Below, in pieces: positions 36,445 to 45,721 of a stretch of DNA of 64,000 bases. The translations under genes and the position numbers were made by a program. Source of the DNA: Methanobacteriaceae archaeon (GTDB lineage: Archaea; Methanobacteriota; Methanobacteria; Methanobacteriales; Methanobacteriaceae); contig DAHVOW010000005.1 of NCBI GenBank assembly GCA_027318585.1, positions 1 to 64,000 on the forward strand, read 5' to 3'. The first letter of the stretch is position 1. Each line of letters opens with the position of its first letter. The notes under the pieces are model-generated. The model was given only the letters and a program-made list of their open reading frames with translations. It made no database searches and was not told the DNA's origin.

Positions 36445-37524
36445 ATGGATAGAGAAGGTCAGGGACAGGAGTACGGTATAACCACCGGAACTGCAGCCGC
36501 AGCCGCAGCAGTGGCGGCCCTACTTTCTCTAGAACGTGCTGTGGATTTTGTCCCTATTGAAACCCCCCTGGGAAAGTTAGAAGTACTGGTTGAAGATTCA
36601 AAAAAGCTGGGACCAGATCATGGCTGGGCCACAGTACGAAAAATGCCCTACCCTGATCCAGATGTTACTCAGAATCTGGAAATACAGGCTGAGGTACAAC
36701 TGAAAACTGGATCAGTGATATTAATTCGGGGAGGGGATGGTGTAGGTACCGTGACCAAACCTGGATTGCAGGTTGCTATCGGGGAAAAGGCCATCAACCC
36801 TGTTCCACGGGCCATGATCCATGATAACCTGCAGAACATCCTTCCGGAAAATAAGGGGGTGGAAGTTACCATTAGCATCCCCCAGGGCCGGGAAGTGGCT
36901 AAACGAACCATGAACCCTCGTTTAGGAATTGTGGATGGCATATCTATTCTAGGGACCACCGGCATCGCTCGTCCCATGTCCCAGAAAAGCTACCAGGAGT
37001 CCCTGAAGTGTCAACTGGATGTGGCCCTGGCGGAGGGATATGATGAACTTATTTTTGTACCTGGAAACATAGGGGAAAAATTGGCCCAGGATCTTCTAAA
37101 CGTTGATCAGGACCAGATCATTCATATGGGGAACCATGTTGGTTTCATGTTCCAGGAAGCACGGATACATGGTTTGGATCACTTGATACTTTTAGGCCAT
37201 GCTGGGAAGCTGGTTAAACTGGCAGCTGGTATTTTTAACACTGAACATAAACGAGCAGATGGCCGTAGAGAAGTTATAACTGCCCATGCTGGTTTGATGG
37301 GGGCTTCTAAGCATTTAATGGAATTTATTTTTAACTGCAACACCACTGAGGAGATGATCAGCATCCTCCGGGAAGAAGGTCTGGTGCAGAAGGTGTTCAA
37401 CTCCATATCCACCGCCATTAAAAACCGTGTTCTGGAGGTCTACGGGATTAATTTGGATGTTTTAATTATGGAAATGGACGGGACCATCTTAAACAATAAC
37501 CATCAGATAGTAATTGCTATTTAG
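36445..37524 (+). CDS. cbiD: Cobalt-precorrin-5B C(1)-methyltransferase CbiD
   Basis: A 359-residue CbiD: GITTGTAAAAAVAALL at the start (the TTG-x-A signature), VGTVTKPGLQV, and GHAGKLVKLAAGIFNTEHKRADGR near 255. It methylates C1 of the corrin ring in the anaerobic cobalamin path, needed for the B12-dependent methyltransferase of methanogenesis. No other corrin gene lies next to it. It begins four bases after the thioredoxin gene and is likely co-transcribed with it. Confidence 0.95.
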   Translation: MDREGQGQEYGITTGTAAAAAAVAALLSLERAVDFVPIETPLGKLEVLVEDSKKLGPDHGWATVRKMPYPDPDVTQNLEIQAEVQLKTGSVILIRGGDGVGTVTKPGLQVAIGEKAINPVPRAMIHDNLQNILPENKGVEVTISIPQGREVAKRTMNPRLGIVDGISILGTTGIARPMSQKSYQESLKCQLDVALAEGYDELIFVPGNIGEKLAQDLLNVDQDQIIHMGNHVGFMFQEARIHGLDHLILLGHAGKLVKLAAGIFNTEHKRADGRREVITAHAGLMGASKHLMEFIFNCNTTEEMISILREEGLVQKVFNSISTAIKNRVLEVYGINLDVLIMEMDGTILNNNHQIVIAI

Positions 37525-37545
37525 GGATCTAAACGGGGATGATTT

Positions 37546-38628
37546 ATGAAAATATGTTTGTTTGGCCAGTTCCCCCCGCATGTTGGTGGTGTCTCATCCC
37601 ATGTATATCTATTATCCCAGGAACTTCTGGACCGGGGCGATGAAGTATGGGTGCTCACCTATCCCCACCCCCTTATGAAGGATACTGATGGGATTATGGT
37701 GCAGAGTGCATGGGCACCCTCGATTAAGGGTTTAAGAGGCTTGTTTTTTTCTATCTCATCCTTTTTCAAGTTGATCCAGATGGTGCGCAGCCATAAATTG
37801 GACATGATACATGCCCATTACATCCTCCCCCCAGGCCTCATTGCTGTACTGGCAGGTAAAATAATGGGCATCAGAACGGCGGTGACCGTTCACGGCTCCG
37901 ACCTATTCATACTGGCCCATAAACCAATTTTAAGACAAATTATCCGCTGGGTACTGGATAAAGCTGACTATATCATGGTGGTCAGTGCAGCCCTGGAGAG
38001 GAAGGTTAAACAACTGGGCATATCCCCCCATAAGATATATTTAACCCCCAATGCCGTGGATATGCAGCGTTTCTCCCCCCATAACCAGGCCCCTGATGAT
38101 GTACCGCTGGACCCGCAGAAGACCACTCTACTTTTTGTGGGCAACTTGGTACCCCAGAAGGGTGTTAAGTACCTTCTGGAGGCCAAAAAGATCCTGGATA
38201 ATGATCTAGAAACGGAAGGGGCAGGAAGTGATTTGGAACTTTTAATCGTGGGTGATGGCCCCCTTAAAAAGGAACTGAAACGTCAGGTTCAGGAGTATGA
38301 TATTGAAAACGTGGCCTTCCTGGGAGAACGCCGGGATGTGGAACTGATAATGCCCTCGGCGGATCTATTCATTCTCCCCAGCATCTCAGAGGGCTTTCCC
38401 ATTACCATTCTTGAATCTCTAGCCTCAGGTGTGCCGGTGGTGGCCACCCGGGTAGGTGGGGTGGTGGAAATAGAGTCCGAATCCGTGGTCAGGTTGGTGG
38501 AACCCGGCCAACCAGAAGCTTTAGCCCGGGCTATTAAAGAGATGGTGCAATCTAAATCCTCGAAAGAAGTTGTCAGAAAGACTGGTAAGATTGCCAGTAA
38601 ATATGCACATATAAAAATACCTTATTAG
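37546..38628 (+). CDS. Glycosyltransferase family 4 (GT-B fold)
   Basis: The 360-residue protein has the GT4 layout: PPHVGGVSSHVYLLSQEL at the N-terminus, VTVHGSDLF, LLFVGNLVPQKGVKYLLEA at the domain border, and the donor-binding SISEGFPITILESLASGVPVV (near 305), with the E-x7-E motif. It transfers a sugar from a nucleotide donor; acceptor unknown, possibly a lipid or surface glycan. It lies between cbiD and moaC on the same strand with short gaps. Confidence 0.92.
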   Translation: MKICLFGQFPPHVGGVSSHVYLLSQELLDRGDEVWVLTYPHPLMKDTDGIMVQSAWAPSIKGLRGLFFSISSFFKLIQMVRSHKLDMIHAHYILPPGLIAVLAGKIMGIRTAVTVHGSDLFILAHKPILRQIIRWVLDKADYIMVVSAALERKVKQLGISPHKIYLTPNAVDMQRFSPHNQAPDDVPLDPQKTTLLFVGNLVPQKGVKYLLEAKKILDNDLETEGAGSDLELLIVGDGPLKKELKRQVQEYDIENVAFLGERRDVELIMPSADLFILPSISEGFPITILESLASGVPVVATRVGGVVEIESESVVRLVEPGQPEALARAIKEMVQSKSSKEVVRKTGKIASKYAHIKIPY

Positions 38629-38662
38629 TGGGATATATCATATTTAATACGAGTTGATTTCT

Positions 38663-39136
38663 ATGGAAAAAAGTAAATTTACCCACCTATCCCAAGAGGG
38701 AGTGCGAATGGTGGAAGTAGGAGAAAAACCCTTGGTTAAAAGAATGGCTCTAGCTAGTGGGACTATAAAACTGGAACCAGAAACCATAGAACTCATTGTT
38801 AAAGAGGAGATTAAGAAGGGGAATGTGCTGACCACTGCCCAGATTGCAGCTATACAATCCGTTAAAAACACTTCCCAGTTGATACCCCTCTGCCATCCCC
38901 TTTCCATCACCGGCATCAATGTGGAATTCGATGTCAAAAAAGAGTACATAGCGGTGGAGGTGGAAGTTCACACCACCGGACAGACAGGGGTGGAGATGGA
39001 GGCCATCACCGGAGTGAGCGTAGCTTTACTGACCATCTGGGATATGGTGAAGAGTGTTGAGAAAGATGAAGATGGCCAATACCCCCATACAAAAATTACA
39101 GATATCAAGGTACTGCGAAAGGAAAAATTAGGTTAA
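38663..39136 (+). CDS. moaC: Cyclic pyranopterin monophosphate synthase MoaC
   Basis: The 157-residue protein is full length for MoaC: FTHLSQEGVRMVEVGEK, LIPLCHPLSITGI with the active-site Cys-His, and GVEMEAITGVSVALLTIWDMVK near residue 110. With MoaA it makes the pterin precursor of the tungsten/molybdenum cofactor used by formylmethanofuran dehydrogenase. An upstream in-frame TTG exists, but the ATG at 38663 is preferred from homologue length. No other mo-cofactor gene is in the window. Confidence 0.95.
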   Translation: MEKSKFTHLSQEGVRMVEVGEKPLVKRMALASGTIKLEPETIELIVKEEIKKGNVLTTAQIAAIQSVKNTSQLIPLCHPLSITGINVEFDVKKEYIAVEVEVHTTGQTGVEMEAITGVSVALLTIWDMVKSVEKDEDGQYPHTKITDIKVLRKEKLG

Positions 39137-39206
39137 AATGATTATTAATGCATTAATTTAACAGTTCTTATTGATTTATTATATAATGAACCCGAGATCT
39201 GGTTGT

Positions 39207-41294
39207 ATGAAATATTTAGACCCTGAAATTGGAGATATCATCAAGAAATGCTATCCCTACATCGAGGACCTGAACCCGGCCCAGCAGGCAGCAGTGGAAG
39301 CCGGTTTTCTGGATAGTGAGGATAACTACATCCTGGCGATCCCCACCGCCAGTGGAAAAACCCTTCTAGGAGTCTTAGCCGCCTTAAAAACTATTCTAAA
39401 TGGGGGAAAGGTGGTCTATACATTGCCCCTAATATCCATCCAGAATGAGAAGGTTAAGGAGTTTAAGAAGTTTGAAGAATTCGGGATCACCGTGGGTAAA
39501 CACCCCAACAGTGCGGATCTAGCGGTGATGGTGTTCGAGTCCTTTGATGCCATGTCCCGCTTCTCTTGGAACACACTCCGGGAAGTGGACCTCTTAATCG
39601 TGGATGAATTCCACATGATAGGGGAGTACAGCCGGGGGCCCACCATTGAATGTGCCATCACCCGGAGTCGGATACTGAGTAAGGGGATGCGTATCATCGC
39701 CTTATCAGCCACCCTTCAGAACATGGAAGAACTTTCAGGGTGGCTGGAGGCCCGGGTGGTGGAGCATGACTACCGGCCGGTACCCCTGCACAAGGAGGTG
39801 CTCACCACCGAGGAATTTAACCTTAAAAACAAAAACGAAGTGATAATGAGAATTCTCAAGGAATCTCTGGATGAATCATCCCAGAGTCTGGTCTTCGTTT
39901 CCACCAGGCGCTTCACCGAGTCCCTGGCCGGATATCTGGCCGGGAAAATACAAAGAAGTCTCCCAGCAGGTAAACAGGAACAATTTAAAAGGGTGGCTAG
40001 TTCGATCCTGGACGTGCCTAAAAGAAGGGGTTCCTTACCCACCGCGGTGTGCATGAAGCTAGCCGAAGCAGCAGAAAAGGGGGTGGTGTTCCACCATGCC
40101 GGTCTTTTCGACCGTCAGAAAGATATTATTGAAGAGGAGTTTCGTAACGGTAATCTGCTCATGATAATCGCTACCCCCAGCCTGATGTATGGAGTGAACC
40201 TGCCCAGTCGCAGTGTGGTTATTCGGGATTACACCCGCTGGACCAGTCATGGACCCCAGCCCATACCGGTCTTTGACTACGAACAGATGTCGGGAAGGGC
40301 AGGAAGACCGGGATATGACACTGAAGGTTATTCTTATTTAATTGCCAAGACCATGGATGAAGGACTCAGCCTCCAGGAACGTTACCTCTATGGGGAGGTG
40401 GAAACCACTAACTCCCGGCTTTTGGAGAATAAAGATGCGGTTTACCGTCAGATCATCGCCCAGGTGGCGTCTGGTCTGGCAAAAAATCCTTCAGAACTAA
40501 CCGAATTTTTCCAGGAAACTTTCTACGGACACCAGATGAGTTGCAGTGAATACCTTTCCATTTTATCAGCCGACACCCTGAAGTATGAACTTAAAGATGC
40601 CCTGGAATTCCTGTTACAGAATGGGATTATACAGGCCGCCCCGGATGGATTGCACACCACTGATCTGGGCATGCTGATTGCCAGGAGTAATTACTCGGTA
40701 CAGACTGCAGTGCGATTGAAAGAATTCGCTCGTTCCACTGCGGAAATGGATATTCCCCGTCTGGTGTATGAAATATGCCGCACTCCCGATCTGCCCATCG
40801 TAAGTTTCAAGGGACGCAAAAGTAGAGAACCTGTTCGGGATAGGCTTAACCAGGCCGGCGTCTTCCTAGTCGATGTGCGTAATGAGGAGGCCACTGCAGC
40901 AGTACTTATGGAGTGGATGAACGAAAGAAGTGAATATGAAATGGAAAATGCCTTCCATGTCTATGCTGCTGGGGCTCGTAGAACCGCCTACGAAGCTTCG
41001 TTATTGGTCAAGTTTTACCGGGATATCTGTCAGGTGCTGGGTATCTACATTGGCCTGGACCAGCTGGACGTACTTTCAGCACGCCTGTACTACGGAGCCC
41101 GGGAAGATATACTGCCCCTGGTAGTTTCCATACGGGGACTGGGCCGGAGAAGGGCCAGGGCCCTGGTAGATGCATTCGGGACCGATCTGAGTCACATTTC
41201 CCGGGAGGAACTGCTGCGAATAGAGGGAGTGGGACCTAAAACCGCGGATAATATCCTGAAACACTTCCGGGGAGGACAGGATATCCTCCTATAA
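39207..41294 (+). CDS. Ski2-like DEAD/DEAH helicase with C-terminal helix-hairpin-helix
   Basis: A ~695-residue superfamily 2 helicase. Motif I is PTASGKTLL (near 45), motif II DEFH, motif III SATLQN, motif VI QMSGRAGRPGYD; a winged helix and helical region follow, and IRGLGRRRARALV plus IEGVGPKTADNIL form tandem helix-hairpin-helix units at the end. It is related to, but shorter and different from, Hel308. Probable role is unwinding at repair or recombination intermediates. An ATG at 39186 is also in frame; the ATG at 39207 is favoured because TTATTATATA (39174-39184) is placed as its TATA box, which would give a leaderless transcript. Confidence 0.87.
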   Translation: MKYLDPEIGDIIKKCYPYIEDLNPAQQAAVEAGFLDSEDNYILAIPTASGKTLLGVLAALKTILNGGKVVYTLPLISIQNEKVKEFKKFEEFGITVGKHPNSADLAVMVFESFDAMSRFSWNTLREVDLLIVDEFHMIGEYSRGPTIECAITRSRILSKGMRIIALSATLQNMEELSGWLEARVVEHDYRPVPLHKEVLTTEEFNLKNKNEVIMRILKESLDESSQSLVFVSTRRFTESLAGYLAGKIQRSLPAGKQEQFKRVASSILDVPKRRGSLPTAVCMKLAEAAEKGVVFHHAGLFDRQKDIIEEEFRNGNLLMIIATPSLMYGVNLPSRSVVIRDYTRWTSHGPQPIPVFDYEQMSGRAGRPGYDTEGYSYLIAKTMDEGLSLQERYLYGEVETTNSRLLENKDAVYRQIIAQVASGLAKNPSELTEFFQETFYGHQMSCSEYLSILSADTLKYELKDALEFLLQNGIIQAAPDGLHTTDLGMLIARSNYSVQTAVRLKEFARSTAEMDIPRLVYEICRTPDLPIVSFKGRKSREPVRDRLNQAGVFLVDVRNEEATAAVLMEWMNERSEYEMENAFHVYAAGARRTAYEASLLVKFYRDICQVLGIYIGLDQLDVLSARLYYGAREDILPLVVSIRGLGRRRARALVDAFGTDLSHISREELLRIEGVGPKTADNILKHFRGGQDILL

Positions 41295-41322
41295 TCTAAT
41301 TTAATTAATAATTGGATAAAAA

Positions 41323-41886
41323 ATGGATAGAAAAGGAAGTTTTTTGTTTATGCAAAGCCAAGTGAAAAGTTCAATCATGAAAGGACCAACCACCAAAAAC
41401 CAGCTTCTGACCATGCTCCGGGAAGAAGCCGGCAAGGTGGGCCTTAATGAGATTATACGCTCCAGTCTTCATCTACACCGTGACGCGGCTTTCGTGCAGG
41501 CCAGCTACCGGGAGGAATATATCAAAGCATATACCAACGGTTTTCTAATCCGTATCAAGGAAGTTAAAGAAGATAAACATAATTATTCCGGTCAGGTTGA
41601 CGTGGAGGAGCTCAACAATGCCATGGAACTTTTAGAAGAACAAGAAAATATGGTGGAAACCCTGAAAGATGCCGAACCAGCCTTCTTCAAGATATATAAG
41701 ATCATATCTTTATACACCACCTTCATCAAGGAAGAACCCATCCACCAGGTGGGAACACCATTCCCCGGTGGTTTCCAGGTCAAAAAGGGAAAGGGCAAGT
41801 ATCTCTGCCCGGTGAAGAAGAACAATGAAGACAACAAACTGGCAGTGTGTCCATTCTGTATCGCAGAACAGGATGAGGATGTTTAA
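41323..41886 (+). CDS. DUF2115 (UPF0305) family protein, first copy
   Basis: A 187-residue member of DUF2115, a family largely restricted to methanogens. Recognised by SYREEYIKAYTNGFLIRI, TTFIKEEPIHQVGTPFPGGFQV and the C-terminal putative metal site LCPVK plus CPFC. Function is unknown; the paired Cys suggest zinc. Several in-frame ATG codons make the start uncertain (41323, 41350 or 41377); the longest is given. A second, diverged copy follows 42 bases downstream. Confidence 0.82.
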   Translation: MDRKGSFLFMQSQVKSSIMKGPTTKNQLLTMLREEAGKVGLNEIIRSSLHLHRDAAFVQASYREEYIKAYTNGFLIRIKEVKEDKHNYSGQVDVEELNNAMELLEEQENMVETLKDAEPAFFKIYKIISLYTTFIKEEPIHQVGTPFPGGFQVKKGKGKYLCPVKKNNEDNKLAVCPFCIAEQDEDV

Positions 41887-41928
41887 TTGAACTCTACTTT
41901 TTAATATTAATAGTTAGGGGTTATTTTA

Positions 41929-42459
41929 ATGGGGGATAGTGTGGAAGAACTGGTCCAGTCCGGTGAACTGACACGTATGCAGCTTATGGCACTTGTTAAA
42001 AAAGACGCCGCCCTGATATCCATACATGACATCATGCAGGCCACCGCCTTTTTAACCGAAGATGCTAAGTACTTGCCCGCCGGATACCGTGAAGATTACA
42101 TTGAACGCTTCAGCAAGGCCTTCTTTGGAAGGATTCGTGATGTAAAAAATGATAATAACACCTATCAAGGTGAGGTTGACACCACCCGACTACAGGGTTT
42201 TCTGGAGGTCCTTAAAAGGCAGTATGATGAAGCTAAGAGTAAAAATGAACTCTGTTTTCTTAAAATTGCTCGTCTGATATCCATCTACACCACCTTTATC
42301 CGGGAAGAACCTGTGCATCCAGTGGGAACTAAATTTCCAGGGGGCTTTACTTTGAGGTATGAAGGGGGTAAGTACTGGTGTCCAGTGAAAAAACAGCAGC
42401 TAAATAATCCCAGTGCCCTATGTCGATTCTGCGTGTCAGTGCAGGATGAGGATGTTTGA
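41929..42459 (+). CDS. DUF2115 (UPF0305) family protein, second copy
   Basis: A 176-residue paralogue of the preceding gene with the same blocks: GYREDYIERFSKAFFGRIRDV, TTFIREEPVHPVGTKFPGGFTL, WCPVK and a final CRFC. The tandem pair arose by duplication, since they share the same order of motifs but differ at many positions. The ATG has GGGG about seven bases upstream. Both may form one complex; no function is known. It converges with the HEAT-like gene, ending seven bases from it. Confidence 0.85.
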   Translation: MGDSVEELVQSGELTRMQLMALVKKDAALISIHDIMQATAFLTEDAKYLPAGYREDYIERFSKAFFGRIRDVKNDNNTYQGEVDTTRLQGFLEVLKRQYDEAKSKNELCFLKIARLISIYTTFIREEPVHPVGTKFPGGFTLRYEGGKYWCPVKKQQLNNPSALCRFCVSVQDEDV

Positions 42460-42466
42460 AATATTC

Positions 42467-43084
42467 TTATTCACATCTTTCCAGGAAACAAGCCGCCATA
42501 TTACGGGTTTTTGGACTTGAGCTTTCGAGTTGGGATTTCACAAATGTGTCGATTCTTTTTTTATCTTCACTATAGGGGTATATTTTAAGTAAGGATTCAA
42601 TGGCATAGGATTTGATGAGCTCTTTCTGTTTTCCATGGTGTATTTCATCAACATTAAGGAGTTGATCAAGTATCTGGTTTCGTAGTTCGGGCTTGTGGAT
42701 ATATATAGTTGATGAATTAAGAGCCACATGAGACGCGGTCATTGCCCTTTCTCCCGCTAGGATGCCATAATATTCCTGAAAGATTTTATCGAACTTATTT
42801 TCCCCATCCACCTTACTTAAATTGGCCAGTATATTAATGGCTATGTTCTGATGATAATTGTTATTGCTCTTCAGCATTTTGTGAAAATAATTCCAGTGCC
42901 GATATAAAAAATCAGGTTTTTCTTCACTCAAATGCAGTAAAATCTGGTAACAGTTATACCGGATTATGTCATCTTTGGACAAAACACCGGACATAATTTC
43001 TTCAAATAAAGCTTTACTTTTTAGCGAATTTTGTGTTATTTCATCCAGGTTAGCATCTTTCTTATCTAAACCATACCTTGACAT
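42467..43084 (-). CDS. HEAT-like helical repeat protein, function unknown
   Basis: The 205-residue protein appears to be all helical with repeats of about 40 residues (DDIIRYNCYQILLHLSEEKP, NYHQNIAINILANLSKVDG, KSYAIESLLKIYPYSEDKK, KTRNMAACFLERC), which fits an alpha-solenoid of the HEAT type used for protein contacts. No catalytic motif is seen. It stands alone between the DUF2115 pair and a secreted protein gene. Confidence 0.6.
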   Translation of the reverse strand: MSRYGLDKKDANLDEITQNSLKSKALFEEIMSGVLSKDDIIRYNCYQILLHLSEEKPDFLYRHWNYFHKMLKSNNNYHQNIAINILANLSKVDGENKFDKIFQEYYGILAGERAMTASHVALNSSTIYIHKPELRNQILDQLLNVDEIHHGKQKELIKSYAIESLLKIYPYSEDKKRIDTFVKSQLESSSPKTRNMAACFLERCE

Positions 43085-43197
43085 CTTAATCCCTGACCAT
43101 GATTTGTTTTATACTATTTTCAAGATCATACTAAAGATCTCGCTATATTTCTACCCCTCCCAGGTTAAATGCTAGATCTAAAAATTGATAAGAAATA

Positions 43198-43647
43198 CTA
43201 GAAACCAAATAATTCCGCGTGGTCCGGTTTTATCGTGATTACCTGTACCTTCCCCAGAACTTTGGTGCTGAGAATTTTATTAGGCTTAGAGGATTCATAT
43301 TCGGCTTTAGAAGTTGTTTGTGTTTGATAATCACAGGGAGTCAGATAATATCCTTTACGCCCATGTTCCTTACCATGAACACAACAAAAATCCATATCAC
43401 AACGATTACAGACTATTATTCCCTCAACCCAGTATCCTGCAAGTTCATAATATAGTTTTCCACCGCAATTAGGACATTCATTGATAAAGGTCATATTATA
43501 GTGTCTATAATATCCATCGGATAGGCTGCAACTGCAGTATGCTGAATCTACGTGCAAGTAGTCACTGGTCACTTCAACTCCATATGCACCATTATCAGAA
43601 GCGCTCACTGGATTGATTGTTAGATGTATTGATGTTAAACTCAACAA
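43198..43647 (-). CDS. Secreted Cys-rich (zinc-ribbon-like) protein, function unknown
   Basis: A ~149-residue protein with a hydrophobic N-terminus ending NPVSAS, then paired Cys: YCSCS, CPNCGG, CNRCDMDFCCVHG. These could form two zinc ribbons, unusual in an exported protein. The first canonical start (TTG, 43647) gives a signal peptide without basic residues; the frame stays open upstream through FKRKIVLLILL (43674-43648), which would be a better signal, but has no ATG, GTG or TTG before a stop at 43684-43686. The start is thus unsure. No family recognised. Confidence 0.55.
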   Translation of the reverse strand: MLSLTSIHLTINPVSASDNGAYGVEVTSDYLHVDSAYCSCSLSDGYYRHYNMTFINECPNCGGKLYYELAGYWVEGIIVCNRCDMDFCCVHGKEHGRKGYYLTPCDYQTQTTSKAEYESSKPNKILSTKVLGKVQVITIKPDHAELFGF

Positions 43648-43839
43648 AATTAGAAGTACGATTTTTCGCTTAAACCAAACCCCCTAGAATATTATGCCAT
43701 CCACATAAAATAAATTTTTATCTTGCATGCTAACCCTATTCTTCCCATATGATTTCATATAATATGTAAGATTTAATATTAACAATTAAATAATAATAAT
43801 TAACTAAATAGTATTTAAATGGACTTAGTGGTGGGGAAT

Positions 43840-44220
43840 ATGGGTATGTATAAAAAAATATTAAACTGGGATTATGATCCAAAAAGAGATATCGCCTTCA
43901 TTTTCAGTCAGGACTACGATTATCAGGAATCAATAAAATTAATGAACCTGTCTTTAGATCTAAACCCCCAGGGAAAAGTTGTGGCCCTGGAGATCTTTAA
44001 TTCCTCCCGATCTCTTGAAGTGGAAAAAGAGTCATTAACCACTCCTGAAGATTTTTTAATAGAAATTTCGGTTAAAAACAGGACTTTAAATGTGATTGCC
44101 TCCTTTAAATTACATTCAGAAGGAGGATTAACTGATAGATGGTTAAGAGAAAAAACAGTAGTTGAACATCGAATCCTGGAAAATATCCTTAGACCAATTC
44201 ATCATATAAAAGAAAAATAA
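43840..44220 (+). CDS. DUF2283 family protein
   Basis: A ~126-residue protein with the DUF2283 core: WDYDPKRDIAFIFSQDY, then LDLNPQGKVVALEIFNSSRSL, a compact beta fold of unknown function. It continues with a second, less recognisable half ending in RPIHHIKEK. Three ATG codons lie near the start; that at 43840 has GGTGGGG just upstream and is used. It appears to be a single gene. Confidence 0.7.
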   Translation: MGMYKKILNWDYDPKRDIAFIFSQDYDYQESIKLMNLSLDLNPQGKVVALEIFNSSRSLEVEKESLTTPEDFLIEISVKNRTLNVIASFKLHSEGGLTDRWLREKTVVEHRILENILRPIHHIKEK

Positions 44221-44284
44221 TATGGTTGGATCTATTTCCAACCAATTTCACAATCAGATTGAATTATATCGTCCAAATAGCAGA

Positions 44285-44800
44285 TTAAGACAATTTTAGA
44301 CTGTTGAGTATCATATTATATGCATCAGTGGTTTCATTCAGGGCACTGGTAGGACATATGTATTGGATAGTGTAATAGAAGTTGTCCTTCTGGATTATGG
44401 TCACTTTTTGAGCAGTTTCTGGACCAATATTGCCCAGTTGAGTAGCTTTGAATTCACCAATGTTGCTAGTGGCTACCGTAGAGTTGGTAGAGTTGGTGAC
44501 AATACTTCCGGTACTGGGAAGTTGAAGCACTCCTTGAGTAGTGATTTGCATCTGGAAAACTATGAAGGCAGTTATAGTCTGGTTATTAGACTGAAAATCA
44601 CGAGTAAGAGTTACAGAAGAATATAATGATTGGTCATTGAAACTTCCTATGGACTGTTCCTGGTTCCATGAATTAGGATATTCAAAAGTCACATTCCCGG
44701 TTTGGAAGGTACTATTTCCAGTTACTGATACAGCCACCACAACTATGACCAGCAACACTACTATGATAATGGCGGGTAAAAGAAAACGTTCCTTGTCCAT
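44285..44800 (-). CDS. PsbP-like membrane-anchored extracellular protein
   Basis: The 171-residue protein has one N-terminal transmembrane helix (residues ~8-26) with no lipobox Cys, then an extracellular domain beginning GNVTFEYPNSWNQ, the PsbP-related entry motif seen also in the lipoprotein at 14448-14978. It ends with TTDAYNMILNSLKLS, again like its paralogue. AGGTGAT lies four bases before the ATG. Function unknown. Confidence 0.78.
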   Translation of the reverse strand: MDKERFLLPAIIIVVLLVIVVVAVSVTGNSTFQTGNVTFEYPNSWNQEQSIGSFNDQSLYSSVTLTRDFQSNNQTITAFIVFQMQITTQGVLQLPSTGSIVTNSTNSTVATSNIGEFKATQLGNIGPETAQKVTIIQKDNFYYTIQYICPTSALNETTDAYNMILNSLKLS

Positions 44801-44941
44801 TTGATCACCTACTTATTTTTATATTAGGATAAGTATATAATCTTAACTGAAATGCTTTATTAAGCATTTAAGGAGAAAATATGGATATTTATATAAATTT
44901 ATTGCTGGAAAATAATTTTTTTATCCTAAAAAAAGCTGTTT

Positions 44942-45721
44942 TTAACCCAACAGTTCCCTGGCCTTCACTGCCTGGTAAGTCTTACCTTTGTAATTAAAAA
45001 AGCAAGGTATGGCTCCTGTTGGACAGAATGAAACACAACGCAGACAATAGTTACATTGGTTACCAGTAACTGGATAATTTTTCATTGTTATATTGTCACT
45101 GGGACATAATTCCGCGCATATACGCACTGGTTACACTTCTCATCCTGGCTTTTAAACTTGAGATATCTCTGGTGCAGATTCCATGCGGCTAACTTCCAGG
45201 ATACCATGCTGATTAGATGGATGAAGTCGGATATTAATGGTACCCGCCCCCACATCGCTTTTCCTTCCATCAAACTTTGAGCATATTCATCTGCCCTCTG
45301 CAGTCCTTTTTTTATTTTATAGTGGGAAGTTCTCTGGTCCTGGATATAAAAAATATTAATGGGCATAACTATTTCACAGGCCCCAATAGGGCTATAACCA
45401 CGTTTTTTCACCATCCTACGAATTGGTCCCACAATTCCTCCGGAAAATCCGCCTAAAGTATCCACCATGAAAATTTCGGTTCCCTGGGCCCGAGGAAGGT
45501 TTTCGATGAAATTCCAAACCAGGGGGTAGGTGGATAAAATGGCAACTGGAAAGCCCTCCAATGGTTTTGGCAAGGTCCACATCAGCCGGGCTAAACTCTT
45601 CTAATCGAAGAAGTTCCACTTCTGCACCTAATTCCTCCAGTACTTCCCGCATCTTATTAACCACTAGAAATGTATTCCCGGTGCCTGAGAAGTAGAAAAA
45701 TTGAACTTGCTTATTCTTCAT
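44942..45721 (-). pseudogene. EFR1-type flavodoxin-ferredoxin protein, broken by two frameshifts
   Basis: Three overlapping frames add up to one ~260-residue protein. The first (from 45721) has the FMN loop FSGTGNT. After DVDLAK near 45570 the reading shifts; one A too many in an AAAA run explains it, giving KPLEGFPVAIL. The middle frame continues to KCNQC near 45130, where one missing base shifts to RICAELCPSDN. The end has two 4Fe-4S motifs (CNQCxxCaeLCP; CNYCLRCVSFCP). Such proteins shuttle electrons between flavin and ferredoxin partners. Either a decayed gene or assembly error. Confidence 0.85.

Noticed and set aside
41323..42459. Tandem DUF2115 genes as one frameshifted gene
   Set aside because: Each frame has all family blocks, its own start and stop, so this is a duplication.
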